In this document: piece after piece, positions 7,950 to 15,346 of the stretch
Numbering within the stretch: the first letter of the stretch is position 1
Layout: each line of letters begins with the position of its first letter
Source of the DNA: Actinomycetes bacterium
GTDB lineage: Bacteria > Actinomycetota > Acidimicrobiia > Acidimicrobiales > SZUA-35
Reading direction: 5' to 3'
Length of the DNA stretch: 19,792 nucleotides
Assembly (NCBI GenBank): GCA_024227975.1
Contig: JAAETV010000804.1
Location: 1 to 19,792, forward strand
Program-made: the position numbers and the translations under genes
Notes under the pieces: generated by a model
Seen by the model: only the letters and a program-made list of their open reading frames with translations
The model's database searches: none
What the model was told of the DNA's origin: nothing

Positions 7950-9362
7950 ATGACTGAGACGGCGGATAGCGCCGAGCTGATCGAGCCGCTGGCCCGTTGC
8001 CTCGATGCCGCAACCGATTGGACACCGGTCACGATCGAAGATCTCGTCCGGCTGTCCGGAGGAGCCTCACGCGACACCTGGTCATTCGACGCGGTCGAAG
8101 CGTCCGGGGCCCGACATCCGCTGATCGTCCAGCGAACCCGATCGCTCGTGGTTGACGCCTGGGTCGAGACCGAAACCGAGGCCTGCCTCATCGAAGCAGC
8201 CCAAGCGGCTGGCGTGCCCGTCCCCGATCTCATCACCTGGTCGGCAGATCCCACATTGCTCGGCCTGCCGTTTCTCATCCTGGAGCGGGTCGAGGGAGAG
8301 ACTATCCCGCAGCGGATCCTGCGCAGCGATCAGTTCGACAAGGCACGCGAGGTTCTCGCCAACGACTACGGAGCAGCGCTTGGGCGGATACAGCAGATCC
8401 CAGTCGATCAAGTACGGGGGCTGAAGGACCAGGACCCGCTCACCCACTTCGCCGAGGTGTTGGCTGACGACGGCGAACCTCACCCGGTGCTCGATTTTGG
8501 CCTTCGATGGCTCACCGCTAATCGGCCTCCATCACTCGGGCGAGTTGTCGTTCACGGCGACTTCCGCAACGGGAACGGCATCGTCGGAGATGATGGCCTT
8601 CAGGCCATCATCGACTGGGAGCTAGCCCACTTCGGCGACCCCATGGAGGATCTCGGCTGGTTCTGCATCCGGGCGTGGCGGTTCGGGGCCCAGCTGCCAG
8701 TGGGGGGGTTCGGCCACTATGAACAGATCATCGCCGGGTACGAATCGGTCACCGGTCGGTCAGTCGACCGTGATGTACTCCGCTGGTGGCGAGTAATGGG
8801 TACCGTGCGGTGGGCCGCCATCTGTCTGATGCAGGGTACGACCCACTGGATGGGCCATCGCCGTTCCGTCGAGTTGGCGGTCACCGGTCGGCGGGCGGCC
8901 GAGGCCGAGTTCGATCTGATGCTCCTCCTGGGGACGCCATCGGACTCCTCGACCCCTCCTGGTTCCGTCGCCGCGATACAGCCCGGCTCGATGGGCACCC
9001 CCCATGACCGGCCGGATGTGCTCGAGCTGGTTGAGACAGTCAGGCAGTTCTTGGGCGAAGATGTCATGGGGGCGGTCGACGGTCAGTTGTCCTTCCATGT
9101 CCGAGTGGCGATGAATGCCTTGGCCATTGCCGAGCGTGAGTTGCGCCTCGGACCGGCCCACGCTGCGGCTCAGGCGGTCCGGCTGGCCAAGTTCGGTTGT
9201 ACCAACGATGCCGAGCTCGGTGCCCGCATCCGATCGGGCCAGCTCGATGATCGAGCCGACGAGGTGGCGGTCGCACTACAAGAGTTGGTCTGGGACAAGA
9301 TCAGCGTGATGAACCCGAAGTACACAAACCCCTACACACCGGCGGATGCCCGCGAGTACTGA
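7950..9362 (+). CDS. APH-family phosphotransferase fused to C-terminal DUF6285-like domain (LvaA/ACAD10-11 kinase type)
   Basis: 470 residues. Residues 1 to about 340 are an aminoglycoside-phosphotransferase/ACAD10-type kinase: LSGGASRDTW (35-44, nucleotide loop), VIVQRTR-like lysine-strand region, VVHGDFRNGN (200-209, catalytic loop with D204) and IIDWELAHFGD (220-230, metal-binding D222). A Pro/Ser/Gly-rich linker follows. From about 355 there is a second domain, RPDVLELVETVRQFL...FHVRVAMNALAIAEREL...NPKYTNPY, which I recognise as the small DUF6285 domain often encoded separately beside such kinases. ATG 7950 follows the SDR stop by 4 bp. Known relatives phosphorylate 4-hydroxyacyl-CoAs (P. 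putida LvaA; mammalian ACAD10/11 kinase domains), and LvaA needs the small protein LvaB. Equating DUF6285 with LvaB is my inference. Confidence 0.85.
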   Translation: MTETADSAELIEPLARCLDAATDWTPVTIEDLVRLSGGASRDTWSFDAVEASGARHPLIVQRTRSLVVDAWVETETEACLIEAAQAAGVPVPDLITWSADPTLLGLPFLILERVEGETIPQRILRSDQFDKAREVLANDYGAALGRIQQIPVDQVRGLKDQDPLTHFAEVLADDGEPHPVLDFGLRWLTANRPPSLGRVVVHGDFRNGNGIVGDDGLQAIIDWELAHFGDPMEDLGWFCIRAWRFGAQLPVGGFGHYEQIIAGYESVTGRSVDRDVLRWWRVMGTVRWAAICLMQGTTHWMGHRRSVELAVTGRRAAEAEFDLMLLLGTPSDSSTPPGSVAAIQPGSMGTPHDRPDVLELVETVRQFLGEDVMGAVDGQLSFHVRVAMNALAIAERELRLGPAHAAAQAVRLAKFGCTNDAELGARIRSGQLDDRADEVAVALQELVWDKISVMNPKYTNPYTPADAREY

Positions 9363-9363
9363 G

Positions 9364-9378
9364 CCGGGCCGGGCCGGG
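9364..9378 (+). repeat. CCGGG pentamer, three tandem copies
   Basis: Three exact CCGGG units start two bases after the kinase stop, in the 65-bp gap before the acyl-CoA dehydrogenase. The gap shows no good ribosome binding site before GTG 9428. The repeat could form GC-rich structure in the intercistronic RNA, but it may be only GC-biased low complexity. Confidence 0.6.
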
Positions 9379-9427
9379 TCGGCCGTGGATGGGGTCTGGG
9401 TTCGGTCGGTTCCATACACTGGTCGCC

Positions 9428-10654
9428 GTGGACTTTGCCTTGGACGAGCGTACGCAGGAATTGAGCGAGGAGCTGTGGCCGTTCATGCACGAGCATGTGT
9501 TCCCGGCCGAGCGGGTGCTCGAAAACCAGGTCGAAGGAGTCGATAAGCCCTTCGCCTTCGAGCCTCCGATCAAGGATGAGCTCAAGGCCGAAGCTCGGTC
9601 CCGAGGACTGTGGAACCTGTTCCTGCCCGACAACGAGAACGGTGCCGGTCTCACCAACCTGCAGTATGCACCGCTGGCCGAGATCACCGGCTGGAGCCCG
9701 GGACTGGCCCCCGAGGCCCTGAACTGCTCGGCCCCCGACACCGGCAACATGGAGCTGCTCAACCTCTTCGGCTCTCCTGGGCAGAAGGACCAGTGGCTTG
9801 TCGGCCTCCTCAACGGTGAGATCCGGTCGTGCTTCTCCATGACTGAACCGGCCGTCGCCTCCTCCGACGCATCGAACATCGAGACGACCATCGTGCGCGA
9901 TGGTGACCACTATGTGATCAATGGCCGGAAGTGGTGGACGAGCTCGGCCCTTCGAGATCGCTGCCAGCTCATCATCGTGATGGGGGTCACCAACCCCGAT
10001 GCCGACCGCCATCGTCGCCAGAGCATGATCCTCGTTCCCAAAGACACGCCGGGCGTGGAAATCGTCCGTTCGACCAGCGTCTTCGGCTACGAGCACCCAA
10101 CCGGGGGCGGGCACGCCGAGATCGTCTACAACGACGTTCGGGTTCCAGCCGAGAACATCCTCGGTGATGAAGGTGGCGGGTTCGCCGTCGCCCAGGCTCG
10201 GCTCGGTCCGGGCCGGATCCACCACTGCATGCGATTGCTGGGCCAGTCCGAGCGAGCGCTCGATCTCATGTGCCGACGGGTTCATGAGCGGGTGGCGTTC
10301 GGAAAGCCGCTGGCCGAGCAGGGGGTGGTTCAAGAGTGGATCGCCGAGAGCCGGATCGAGATCGAGCAGGCCCGATTGCTCGTGCTCAAGACGGCGTGGC
10401 TCATGGACACCGTCGGCAACTCCGGGGCCCGTACCGAGATTGCGGCGATCAAGGTGGCTGTGCCCAATGTGGCGGCCGCCGTGATCGATCGAGCTATCCA
10501 GGCGTTCGGCGCCGCCGGGGTGAGCGAGGACTTCCCACTAGCTCACTTCTGGACCGACGCTCGCTATCTCCGGATCGGCGACGGACCCGACGAGGTGCAC
10601 AAGCGAAGCGTCGCCCGCCGAGAGCTCCGTAGCCGCCAACCGGCAATTGCCTAG
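9428..10654 (+). CDS. Acyl-CoA dehydrogenase, ACAD11/LvaC-like
   Basis: 408 residues. Sequence blocks follow the ACAD domain of ACAD10/11 closely: SMTEPAVASSDASNIE (137-152), INGRKWWTSS (164-173), SMILVPKDTPGVEIVR (199-214), ARLGPGRIHHCMR (257-269), FGKPL (291-295), EWIAESRIEIE (303-313) and GDGPDEVH (384-391), the segment that holds the catalytic carboxylate in many ACADs. FAD-dependent acyl-CoA oxidation is the family reaction. LvaC and ACAD11 instead, or also, remove phosphate from 4-phosphoacyl-CoA and rehydrate it to 3-hydroxyacyl-CoA. GTG 9428 gives VDFALDERTQEL, the usual family N-terminus; ATG 9389 would add 13 residues. Third gene of the SDR-kinase-ACAD unit. Confidence 0.88.
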   Translation: MDFALDERTQELSEELWPFMHEHVFPAERVLENQVEGVDKPFAFEPPIKDELKAEARSRGLWNLFLPDNENGAGLTNLQYAPLAEITGWSPGLAPEALNCSAPDTGNMELLNLFGSPGQKDQWLVGLLNGEIRSCFSMTEPAVASSDASNIETTIVRDGDHYVINGRKWWTSSALRDRCQLIIVMGVTNPDADRHRRQSMILVPKDTPGVEIVRSTSVFGYEHPTGGGHAEIVYNDVRVPAENILGDEGGGFAVAQARLGPGRIHHCMRLLGQSERALDLMCRRVHERVAFGKPLAEQGVVQEWIAESRIEIEQARLLVLKTAWLMDTVGNSGARTEIAAIKVAVPNVAAAVIDRAIQAFGAAGVSEDFPLAHFWTDARYLRIGDGPDEVHKRSVARRELRSRQPAIA

Positions 10655-10662
10655 ATGGAGGG

Positions 10663-10687
10663 CAATCCTGACGGGGGTGCAGGATGG
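10663..10687. terminator. Possible bidirectional hairpin between convergent genes
   Basis: CAATCCTG (10663-10670) can pair with CAGGATGG (10680-10687) with one mismatch around a nine-base loop. It sits in the 46-bp gap between two convergent stop codons, where a shared terminator is expected. There is no T-tract on either side, so this is tentative. Confidence 0.3.
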
Positions 10688-10700
10688 TTCCCGCCGCCGA

Positions 10701-12131
10701 TCAGCCGTCGGGAAGTAGGTAGCGGACGACGTCGGCCGCGGTGTAGGACTCAGCCTCCGGGGCCAGGAACTGGGCCACGTGGACCACATCATCACCAGAC
10801 GTGATGAGCGCCCTCTCCGGAGTGCCATCAACCAACAACTGACCGAGGCCGACGTTGGCCAATAGGGAGCCGCAGAGGCATTTCCGACCGACGGTTTCTT
10901 CGATCGAACCGCCCTTGCCGATGTACACCTCCACCGGTTCCGCCGGGCACCGCCAACCAATTCCCCCCTCGTCGTTTCGATAGGCCGAGCGGAGATACCC
11001 CAACTTGCATGGTTCCCGCTCCCGCTCGGCGTAGACGTCCGGATCGGACAGTGTTCGATCCAGTTGCACGACTTTGAACGGGAAGCCTGACGGTGAGGCT
11101 AGGGGATCGGTAGACACCTTGACCTCGCCGCGTCGGCTCAGGTTGACTACCTGCTTCTTGAAACCGGGATCGAACCCCGATTCCTCACAGTAGGCAAAGG
11201 CCGTTCCAACCTGGACCCCGGCCGCTCCCCGGTCCAAAGCCTGGCGAATACCTTCGGGGCTGGCGTGGCCTCCGGCGAGCCAGAACGGGAGGCCCAGATC
11301 TGCAATGACGCCGAGATCGGGGACATCCCGATCTCCGTAGATCGGCTCTCCTCCTTCGTCCAGCCGGAGCTTGCCCCGAGGTGGGGCATTGTGGCCCCCG
11401 GCCGTTGGTGCCTCGACGATGAAGCCGTCGGGTGGCACCTCGATCTTGGTGGCCAGCATGACGGCCAGAACGTGGGAGGAGACGATGGCAAGAAATGCCG
11501 GTCGATCCAGCGTCGGAGGAGGGCCCTCGAACGATCCGGCCGGATCGAACCTGGAGCGGAAATCGTCACCTTCCTTGGCGCCCTTCACATCGAGGCGCAG
11601 TTCGACCGGGTTCCCCTGGGCCAATTGGTCGAGCACAGCAGGGATCGTCTTGGGGATACCGGCCCCCATCAACACATAGTCGACCCCAGCCAGCATCGCC
11701 CCGTAGAGCGAAGGCAGAGTGGGGGCCTGGACCTTTTCGAGATAGTTGATCCCGACCGGGCCGGTATGACCTTCCTTGGCCAGGTAGACCTCGACGAAGT
11801 TGGCCGCAATGATGAGCTCTTCCACATTCCGCGACGGATTGTCTCGCTTCATCGAGGACAGTTTGAACCGTTCGTCGGCCTGCTTACCCCCGGCAATGAA
11901 ATATCGATCCAGGATTCGCTCCGCCGCGCCGGGCAAGGGCAATGCCTCAAGTGCTCGTCTGATATCCCCGTCGGGATCCCCAAGTTGCAATCGACGAACC
12001 ATGACAACGTCGAGGGCAACCCCGGAGACGACCCCGAGGTGTCCCAGTCGGGCCACGGCACGAGCCAATCGCCAATCGGACACGGCTACTCCCATGCCAC
12101 CCTGGATGAGCACGGGTACGTCTCGGTCCAT
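10701..12131 (-). CDS. Nitronate monooxygenase / 2-nitropropane dioxygenase-like FMN protein, long form with Cys-containing C-terminal region
   Basis: 476 residues, longer than the 310-350 of ordinary nitronate monooxygenases. The N-terminus IQGGMGVAVSDWRLARAVA (9-27) is the first strand and phosphate region of the FMN TIM barrel; AGVDYVLMGAGIP (148-160), EAPTAGGHNAPPRG (240-253) and GAAGVQVGTAFA (302-313) are the other barrel landmarks. The added C-terminal region holds C375, C395 (RCPAEPV), C418 and C420 (RKCLCGSLLANVG), a possible metal or iron-sulfur site. From memory, similar long proteins occur in cyanobacteria and polyunsaturated fatty acid/polyketide settings (PfaD-like). Oxidation of nitronates or enoyl reduction are both possible. 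ATG 12131 is the natural start. It is transcribed away from the RIC-heme unit. Confidence 0.82.
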   Translation of the reverse strand: MDRDVPVLIQGGMGVAVSDWRLARAVARLGHLGVVSGVALDVVMVRRLQLGDPDGDIRRALEALPLPGAAERILDRYFIAGGKQADERFKLSSMKRDNPSRNVEELIIAANFVEVYLAKEGHTGPVGINYLEKVQAPTLPSLYGAMLAGVDYVLMGAGIPKTIPAVLDQLAQGNPVELRLDVKGAKEGDDFRSRFDPAGSFEGPPPTLDRPAFLAIVSSHVLAVMLATKIEVPPDGFIVEAPTAGGHNAPPRGKLRLDEGGEPIYGDRDVPDLGVIADLGLPFWLAGGHASPEGIRQALDRGAAGVQVGTAFAYCEESGFDPGFKKQVVNLSRRGEVKVSTDPLASPSGFPFKVVQLDRTLSDPDVYAEREREPCKLGYLRSAYRNDEGGIGWRCPAEPVEVYIGKGGSIEETVGRKCLCGSLLANVGLGQLLVDGTPERALITSGDDVVHVAQFLAPEAESYTAADVVRYLLPDG

Positions 12132-12175
12132 GCAGCCAGCCTACGGGCTTGGTTCCCGGGGGCCCCGTCATCTGA

Positions 12176-12205
12176 TCGACCTTTTATTGGGGGAGAAAAG
12201 GTCGA
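12176..12205. promoter_or_regulatory. Perfect 10-bp inverted repeat, candidate operator
   Basis: TCGACCTTTT (12176-12185) and AAAAGGTCGA (12196-12205) are exact reverse complements separated by ATTGGGGGAG. The repeat is 45 bp upstream of both start codons, almost midway between the divergent nitronate-monooxygenase-like and RIC genes. It does not match the FNR/DNR consensus (TTGAT-N4-ATCAA). It could bind a dimeric regulator serving both promoters. Confidence 0.6.
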
Positions 12206-12215
12206 AAGTCACTTT
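12205..12215. promoter_or_regulatory. Second short palindrome AAAGT-C-ACTTT
   Basis: An 11-bp perfect dyad touches the right arm of the larger inverted repeat, sharing base 12205. Two adjacent dyads in a 119-bp divergent promoter region suggest a compound regulatory site, but this one alone is short enough to be chance. Confidence 0.4.
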
Positions 12216-12250
12216 GGGTCCTGGCCCCCAGGCGCCTAGGGTCGCCCTTG

Positions 12251-12964
12251 ATGAGCACCATCGAGGCTACGACCGCGCTCTCCGACGTCGTCACCCGACG
12301 CCCGGATTCAGCTGCCGTTCTGGAAGCATTCGGCCTGGACTACTGCTGTGGGGGCGCCCGCAGCCTGGCTGAGGCCTGTGACACGGCGGAAATCGACATC
12401 GAGGATGTCCTGGCCCGACTGGGTCAGGAGGCTCCGGTTGAGGCACCGGCCGACTGGGCCTCACTTGGACCCGCTGAGCTCGTTGACGAGCTGGAGCGAA
12501 CACATCACACCTACCTCGGCCATGCCCTGGCCCGCATCTCGGACCTGCTCACCAAGGTGGTCGATGTCCACGCCGAGAGTCATCCCGAGTTGCACGACAT
12601 CGAGGCCACCTATAGCGAGTTGCGAAACGATCTCGAGCCCCACCTGTTGAAAGAGGAGCAGATCCTCTTTCCCATGATCCGGGAGCTGTACGCGACCACA
12701 GACGTCCCGACCTTCCACTGTGGGACACTGCGCAACCCCATCAGTGTCATGTGTTTCGAGCACGACAGAGCCGGTGAGCTGCTGACCCAGCTGCGAGCCC
12801 AGACGTCCACCTACACGCCCCCTAGCGACGGTTGTGCGAGCTACCAGGCCCTCTTCGCCGCCATGGCCGAGCTCGAGGCCGACACCCATCTGCACATCCA
12901 CAAGGAAAACAACGTGCTGTTCCCGGCCGTGATCGCCGAGGAGCTTCACCGGGCGTCGTCGTGA
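12251..12964 (+). CDS. RIC-family di-iron protein for iron-sulfur cluster repair (ScdA/YtfE/DnrN)
   Basis: 237 residues. The N-terminal ScdA domain carries FGLDYCCGG (28-35) with the paired C32/C33. The hemerythrin-like four-helix region provides di-iron ligands: H85 or H86, EPHLLKEE (H131, E135), FEHDRAG (H171) and THLHIHKEN (H215, E219). RIC proteins restore iron-sulfur clusters damaged by nitric oxide or oxidants, probably by releasing iron. ATG 12251 follows an in-frame TTG at 12248; AGGG lies about 10 bases upstream. The stop overlaps the hemN start by four bases (GTGA), so translation of the two should be coupled. This links iron repair to an oxygen-sensitive radical-SAM enzyme and, two genes on, to iron insertion into porphyrin. 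Confidence 0.9.
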   Translation: MSTIEATTALSDVVTRRPDSAAVLEAFGLDYCCGGARSLAEACDTAEIDIEDVLARLGQEAPVEAPADWASLGPAELVDELERTHHTYLGHALARISDLLTKVVDVHAESHPELHDIEATYSELRNDLEPHLLKEEQILFPMIRELYATTDVPTFHCGTLRNPISVMCFEHDRAGELLTQLRAQTSTYTPPSDGCASYQALFAAMAELEADTHLHIHKENNVLFPAVIAEELHRASS

Positions 12965-14373
12965 CGCCCCCAGTGCCGATCACCTCCGACGCGACCGGCA
13001 CCACAGTCGAGCTTCTGGCCCGCTACGACCGGCCGGGGCCTCGCTATACCTCGTATCCAACTGCGGTCGAATTCCACGATGGATTTGGCCCGGTCGACCA
13101 TGGCTCGCGGCTAGCTGAAGCGGCCACGCGGCCAGATGACCCTCTGTCGCTGTACGTACACATCCCCTTCTGCCAGCATCGCTGCACGTTCTGCGCTTGC
13201 CATGTGATCGTTACCGCTGACAAGAGCCTGAGTGACGCCTATCTCACCCGCCTCGTGGCCGAAGCCCGCTCCACCGCGGCAAAGCTCGGGGACCGGCGCG
13301 TTCTTCAGCAGTACCACTGGGGTGGTGGTACTCCCACCTTCTATTCGCCGGCGACGCTGGTGGAGCTCCACCGCCAACTGCTCTCGGAGTTCGAGTTGGC
13401 CCCCGGAGCCGAGGTCGCGCTGGAGGTCGATCCTCGAATCACGACCGAGGAGCACCTGGCAACGCTACGGGAGCTGGGCTTCAACCGTCTCTCCATGGGG
13501 GTGCAGGACTCCGACGAGGGTGTGCAGGACCTCATCGGCCGCCACCAGACCTGGGAGCAGACGGCCAGCCTCCACACCGCAGCCCGCCGTCATGGCTATT
13601 CCTCGATCAACATCGATCTCATCTACGGCCTGCCTGGCCAGGACGAGCAGTCGTTCGCCCAGTCGTTGGAGCTTGTCGTCGGGCTCCGGCCCGACCGCAT
13701 CGCGGTGTACTCGTTCGCCCTGGTGCCATGGATGCGCCCCCACCAGAAGCGGATCGATACCGGGTTGCTGCCTGATCGCGATCTGAAGTTCGGGTTGCTC
13801 TCACTCGCCATATCCCGCCTCACTGACGCTGGCTACCACCAGATCGGTATGGACCATTTCGCCCTGCCCGACGATGAGCTGGCCACCGCATACGCCCAAC
13901 GCACGATGTCACGCAACTTCATGGGCTATACCACGAAGCGGGGGACTGAGATCGTCGGTCTTGGCACCTCGGCCATCAGCGATATCGGCGCCGCATACGC
14001 CCAGAACCACCGTCGTCTGGCCTCGTACTATGAGGCCGTGGACGCCGGCCAGCTGCCGGTGGAACGAGGCATCGCTCTCGATGCCGAGGATCGCCTTCGT
14101 CGCTTCGTTATCACCGAGCTCATGTGCAATGGCCGAGTCTTGGCTCGCGAGGTTACTGAGCGCTTCGGGGTCGACCTGGCCGAGCACTTCGCCCCCGAGC
14201 TCGCCGAGCTCGATCGGCCCGACGGCCTGGTCGAGGCTGGCTTCGTGCGAATCGAGGCCAGCGGAATCGAGGCCACGGCCACCGGTCGGCTGTTCATCCG
14301 CAATGTGGCCATGGTGTTCGACGCCCGCCTCAGCATCGGCCCCGACGACCAGGTGTTCTCCCGGACGGTCTGA
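12961..14373 (+). CDS. hemN: Oxygen-independent coproporphyrinogen III oxidase (radical SAM)
   Basis: 470 residues, normal for HemN. The signature ARYDRPGPRYTSYPTA (20-35) distinguishes true HemN from HemW-type proteins. The radical-SAM cluster motif is C71-x3-C75-x2-C78-x-C80 (CQHRCTFCAC), preceded by SLYVHIPF. The WGGGTPTF motif, GVQDSDEGVQDLIGRHQ, and IYGLPGQ follow. The enzyme decarboxylates two propionates of coproporphyrinogen III to give protoporphyrinogen IX without oxygen, in the cytoplasm. GTG 12961 overlaps the RIC stop; GTG 12973 is a second option. The gene ends 4 bp before hemH. Confidence 0.93.
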   Translation: MTPPVPITSDATGTTVELLARYDRPGPRYTSYPTAVEFHDGFGPVDHGSRLAEAATRPDDPLSLYVHIPFCQHRCTFCACHVIVTADKSLSDAYLTRLVAEARSTAAKLGDRRVLQQYHWGGGTPTFYSPATLVELHRQLLSEFELAPGAEVALEVDPRITTEEHLATLRELGFNRLSMGVQDSDEGVQDLIGRHQTWEQTASLHTAARRHGYSSINIDLIYGLPGQDEQSFAQSLELVVGLRPDRIAVYSFALVPWMRPHQKRIDTGLLPDRDLKFGLLSLAISRLTDAGYHQIGMDHFALPDDELATAYAQRTMSRNFMGYTTKRGTEIVGLGTSAISDIGAAYAQNHRRLASYYEAVDAGQLPVERGIALDAEDRLRRFVITELMCNGRVLAREVTERFGVDLAEHFAPELAELDRPDGLVEAGFVRIEASGIEATATGRLFIRNVAMVFDARLSIGPDDQVFSRTV

Positions 14374-14377
14374 CCCA

Positions 14378-15346
14378 GTGGCACCGATCGGCGTTGTCGT
14401 CGCCCAACTCGGAGGACCAGAGCGTCTGGCTGACGTCGAGGGGTTCATCCGCTCGATCTTCGCTGACCCCCGCCTGGTCCCTCTCCCCGGCGGGCCGAAG
14501 ACACGGTCGGCTCTCAGTGCTCTGGTCGGCCGGGTCCGTGCCCGGCGCGTCCGCTCCCGCTACGAGGCAATTGGGGGTGGTTCGCCGATCGTGACAACCA
14601 CCCAGCATCAGGCCGACGCCCTGGCGGTGGAACTCGATGCCCGTGGTCATGATGTCGTCGTGGCCGTTGCCCATCGTCACAGCACTCCCGACACCAGCAG
14701 CGCCGTCGAGGTGTTGTTGAGGGAGGGTGTCGACCACATCATCCTGCTTCCCCTCTTCCCCCAGTACTCGGGTACGACGACCGGATCCTCCGAGGCCGAG
14801 CTGGTCCGCCTACTGTCCGAGCGACGGGCAGACGTATCACTGGATGTGATCCGATCGTGGTGCGAGCATCCCAGCTACCTCGATCAGCAAGCCCAGCTGG
14901 TCGATGACATGCTCGCTTCCATGCCCGCCCAGGACCCCAGCCAGGCCCTTGTCGTGTTCTCGGCCCACGGCCTGCCCCAGCGGATCGTTGACCGGGGCGA
15001 CCCCTATCTCGAAGAGGTCGAGGCCACGGTGGCCGGGGTCATGAAGCGGCTCGAACGGTCCGTCGACCATGTGCTGGCCTTCCAGTCGCGGGCGGGACCG
15101 GTCAAGTGGCTGGGCCCCGATGTGCGGGACGTGGTCGCCGAGGCGGCTGCCAGCGGTCGGACCTGGCTCGGCGTCGTGCCGATCTCGTTCGTCTCGGACC
15201 ACCTGGAGACCCTTCACGAGCTCGACATTGAGCTGAAGGCCCATGCGGAGGTTGCCGGTATCTACCAGTTTCATCGCTGCAAGTGCCTCGACGTAGGCTC
15301 CGGCGTCGGCCCGATGCTTGCTGACATCGTTGAGGAGTACCTGTGA
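14378..15346 (+). CDS. hemH: Ferrochelatase
   Basis: 322 residues, typical of single-domain ferrochelatases. Landmarks: VVVAQLGGPE at the N-terminus, YEAIGGGSPI (62-71), LLPLFPQYSGTT (123-134), the catalytic SAHGLP with H197, FQSRAGPVKWLGP (235-247), and the acidic SDHLETLHELD with E277. It inserts ferrous iron into protoporphyrin or coproporphyrin. C162 and the C301-x-C303 pair near the C-terminus recall the [2Fe-2S] ligands of some actinobacterial ferrochelatases, but a fourth cysteine is missing. GTG 14378 lies 4 bp after the hemN stop. The stop overlaps the hemY start (GTGA). Confidence 0.93.
   Translation: MAPIGVVVAQLGGPERLADVEGFIRSIFADPRLVPLPGGPKTRSALSALVGRVRARRVRSRYEAIGGGSPIVTTTQHQADALAVELDARGHDVVVAVAHRHSTPDTSSAVEVLLREGVDHIILLPLFPQYSGTTTGSSEAELVRLLSERRADVSLDVIRSWCEHPSYLDQQAQLVDDMLASMPAQDPSQALVVFSAHGLPQRIVDRGDPYLEEVEATVAGVMKRLERSVDHVLAFQSRAGPVKWLGPDVRDVVAEAAASGRTWLGVVPISFVSDHLETLHELDIELKAHAEVAGIYQFHRCKCLDVGSGVGPMLADIVEEYL

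Noticed and set aside
9332..10333. 333-residue minus-strand open frame opposite the acyl-CoA dehydrogenase
   Set aside because: The plus strand carries unmistakable ACAD motifs over the same bases, so this is a shadow.
11265..12239. 324-residue plus-strand open frame opposite the nitronate-monooxygenase-like gene
   Set aside because: It lies wholly antisense to a clear gene and shows no recognisable motif. GC-rich codon bias produces such long antisense frames.
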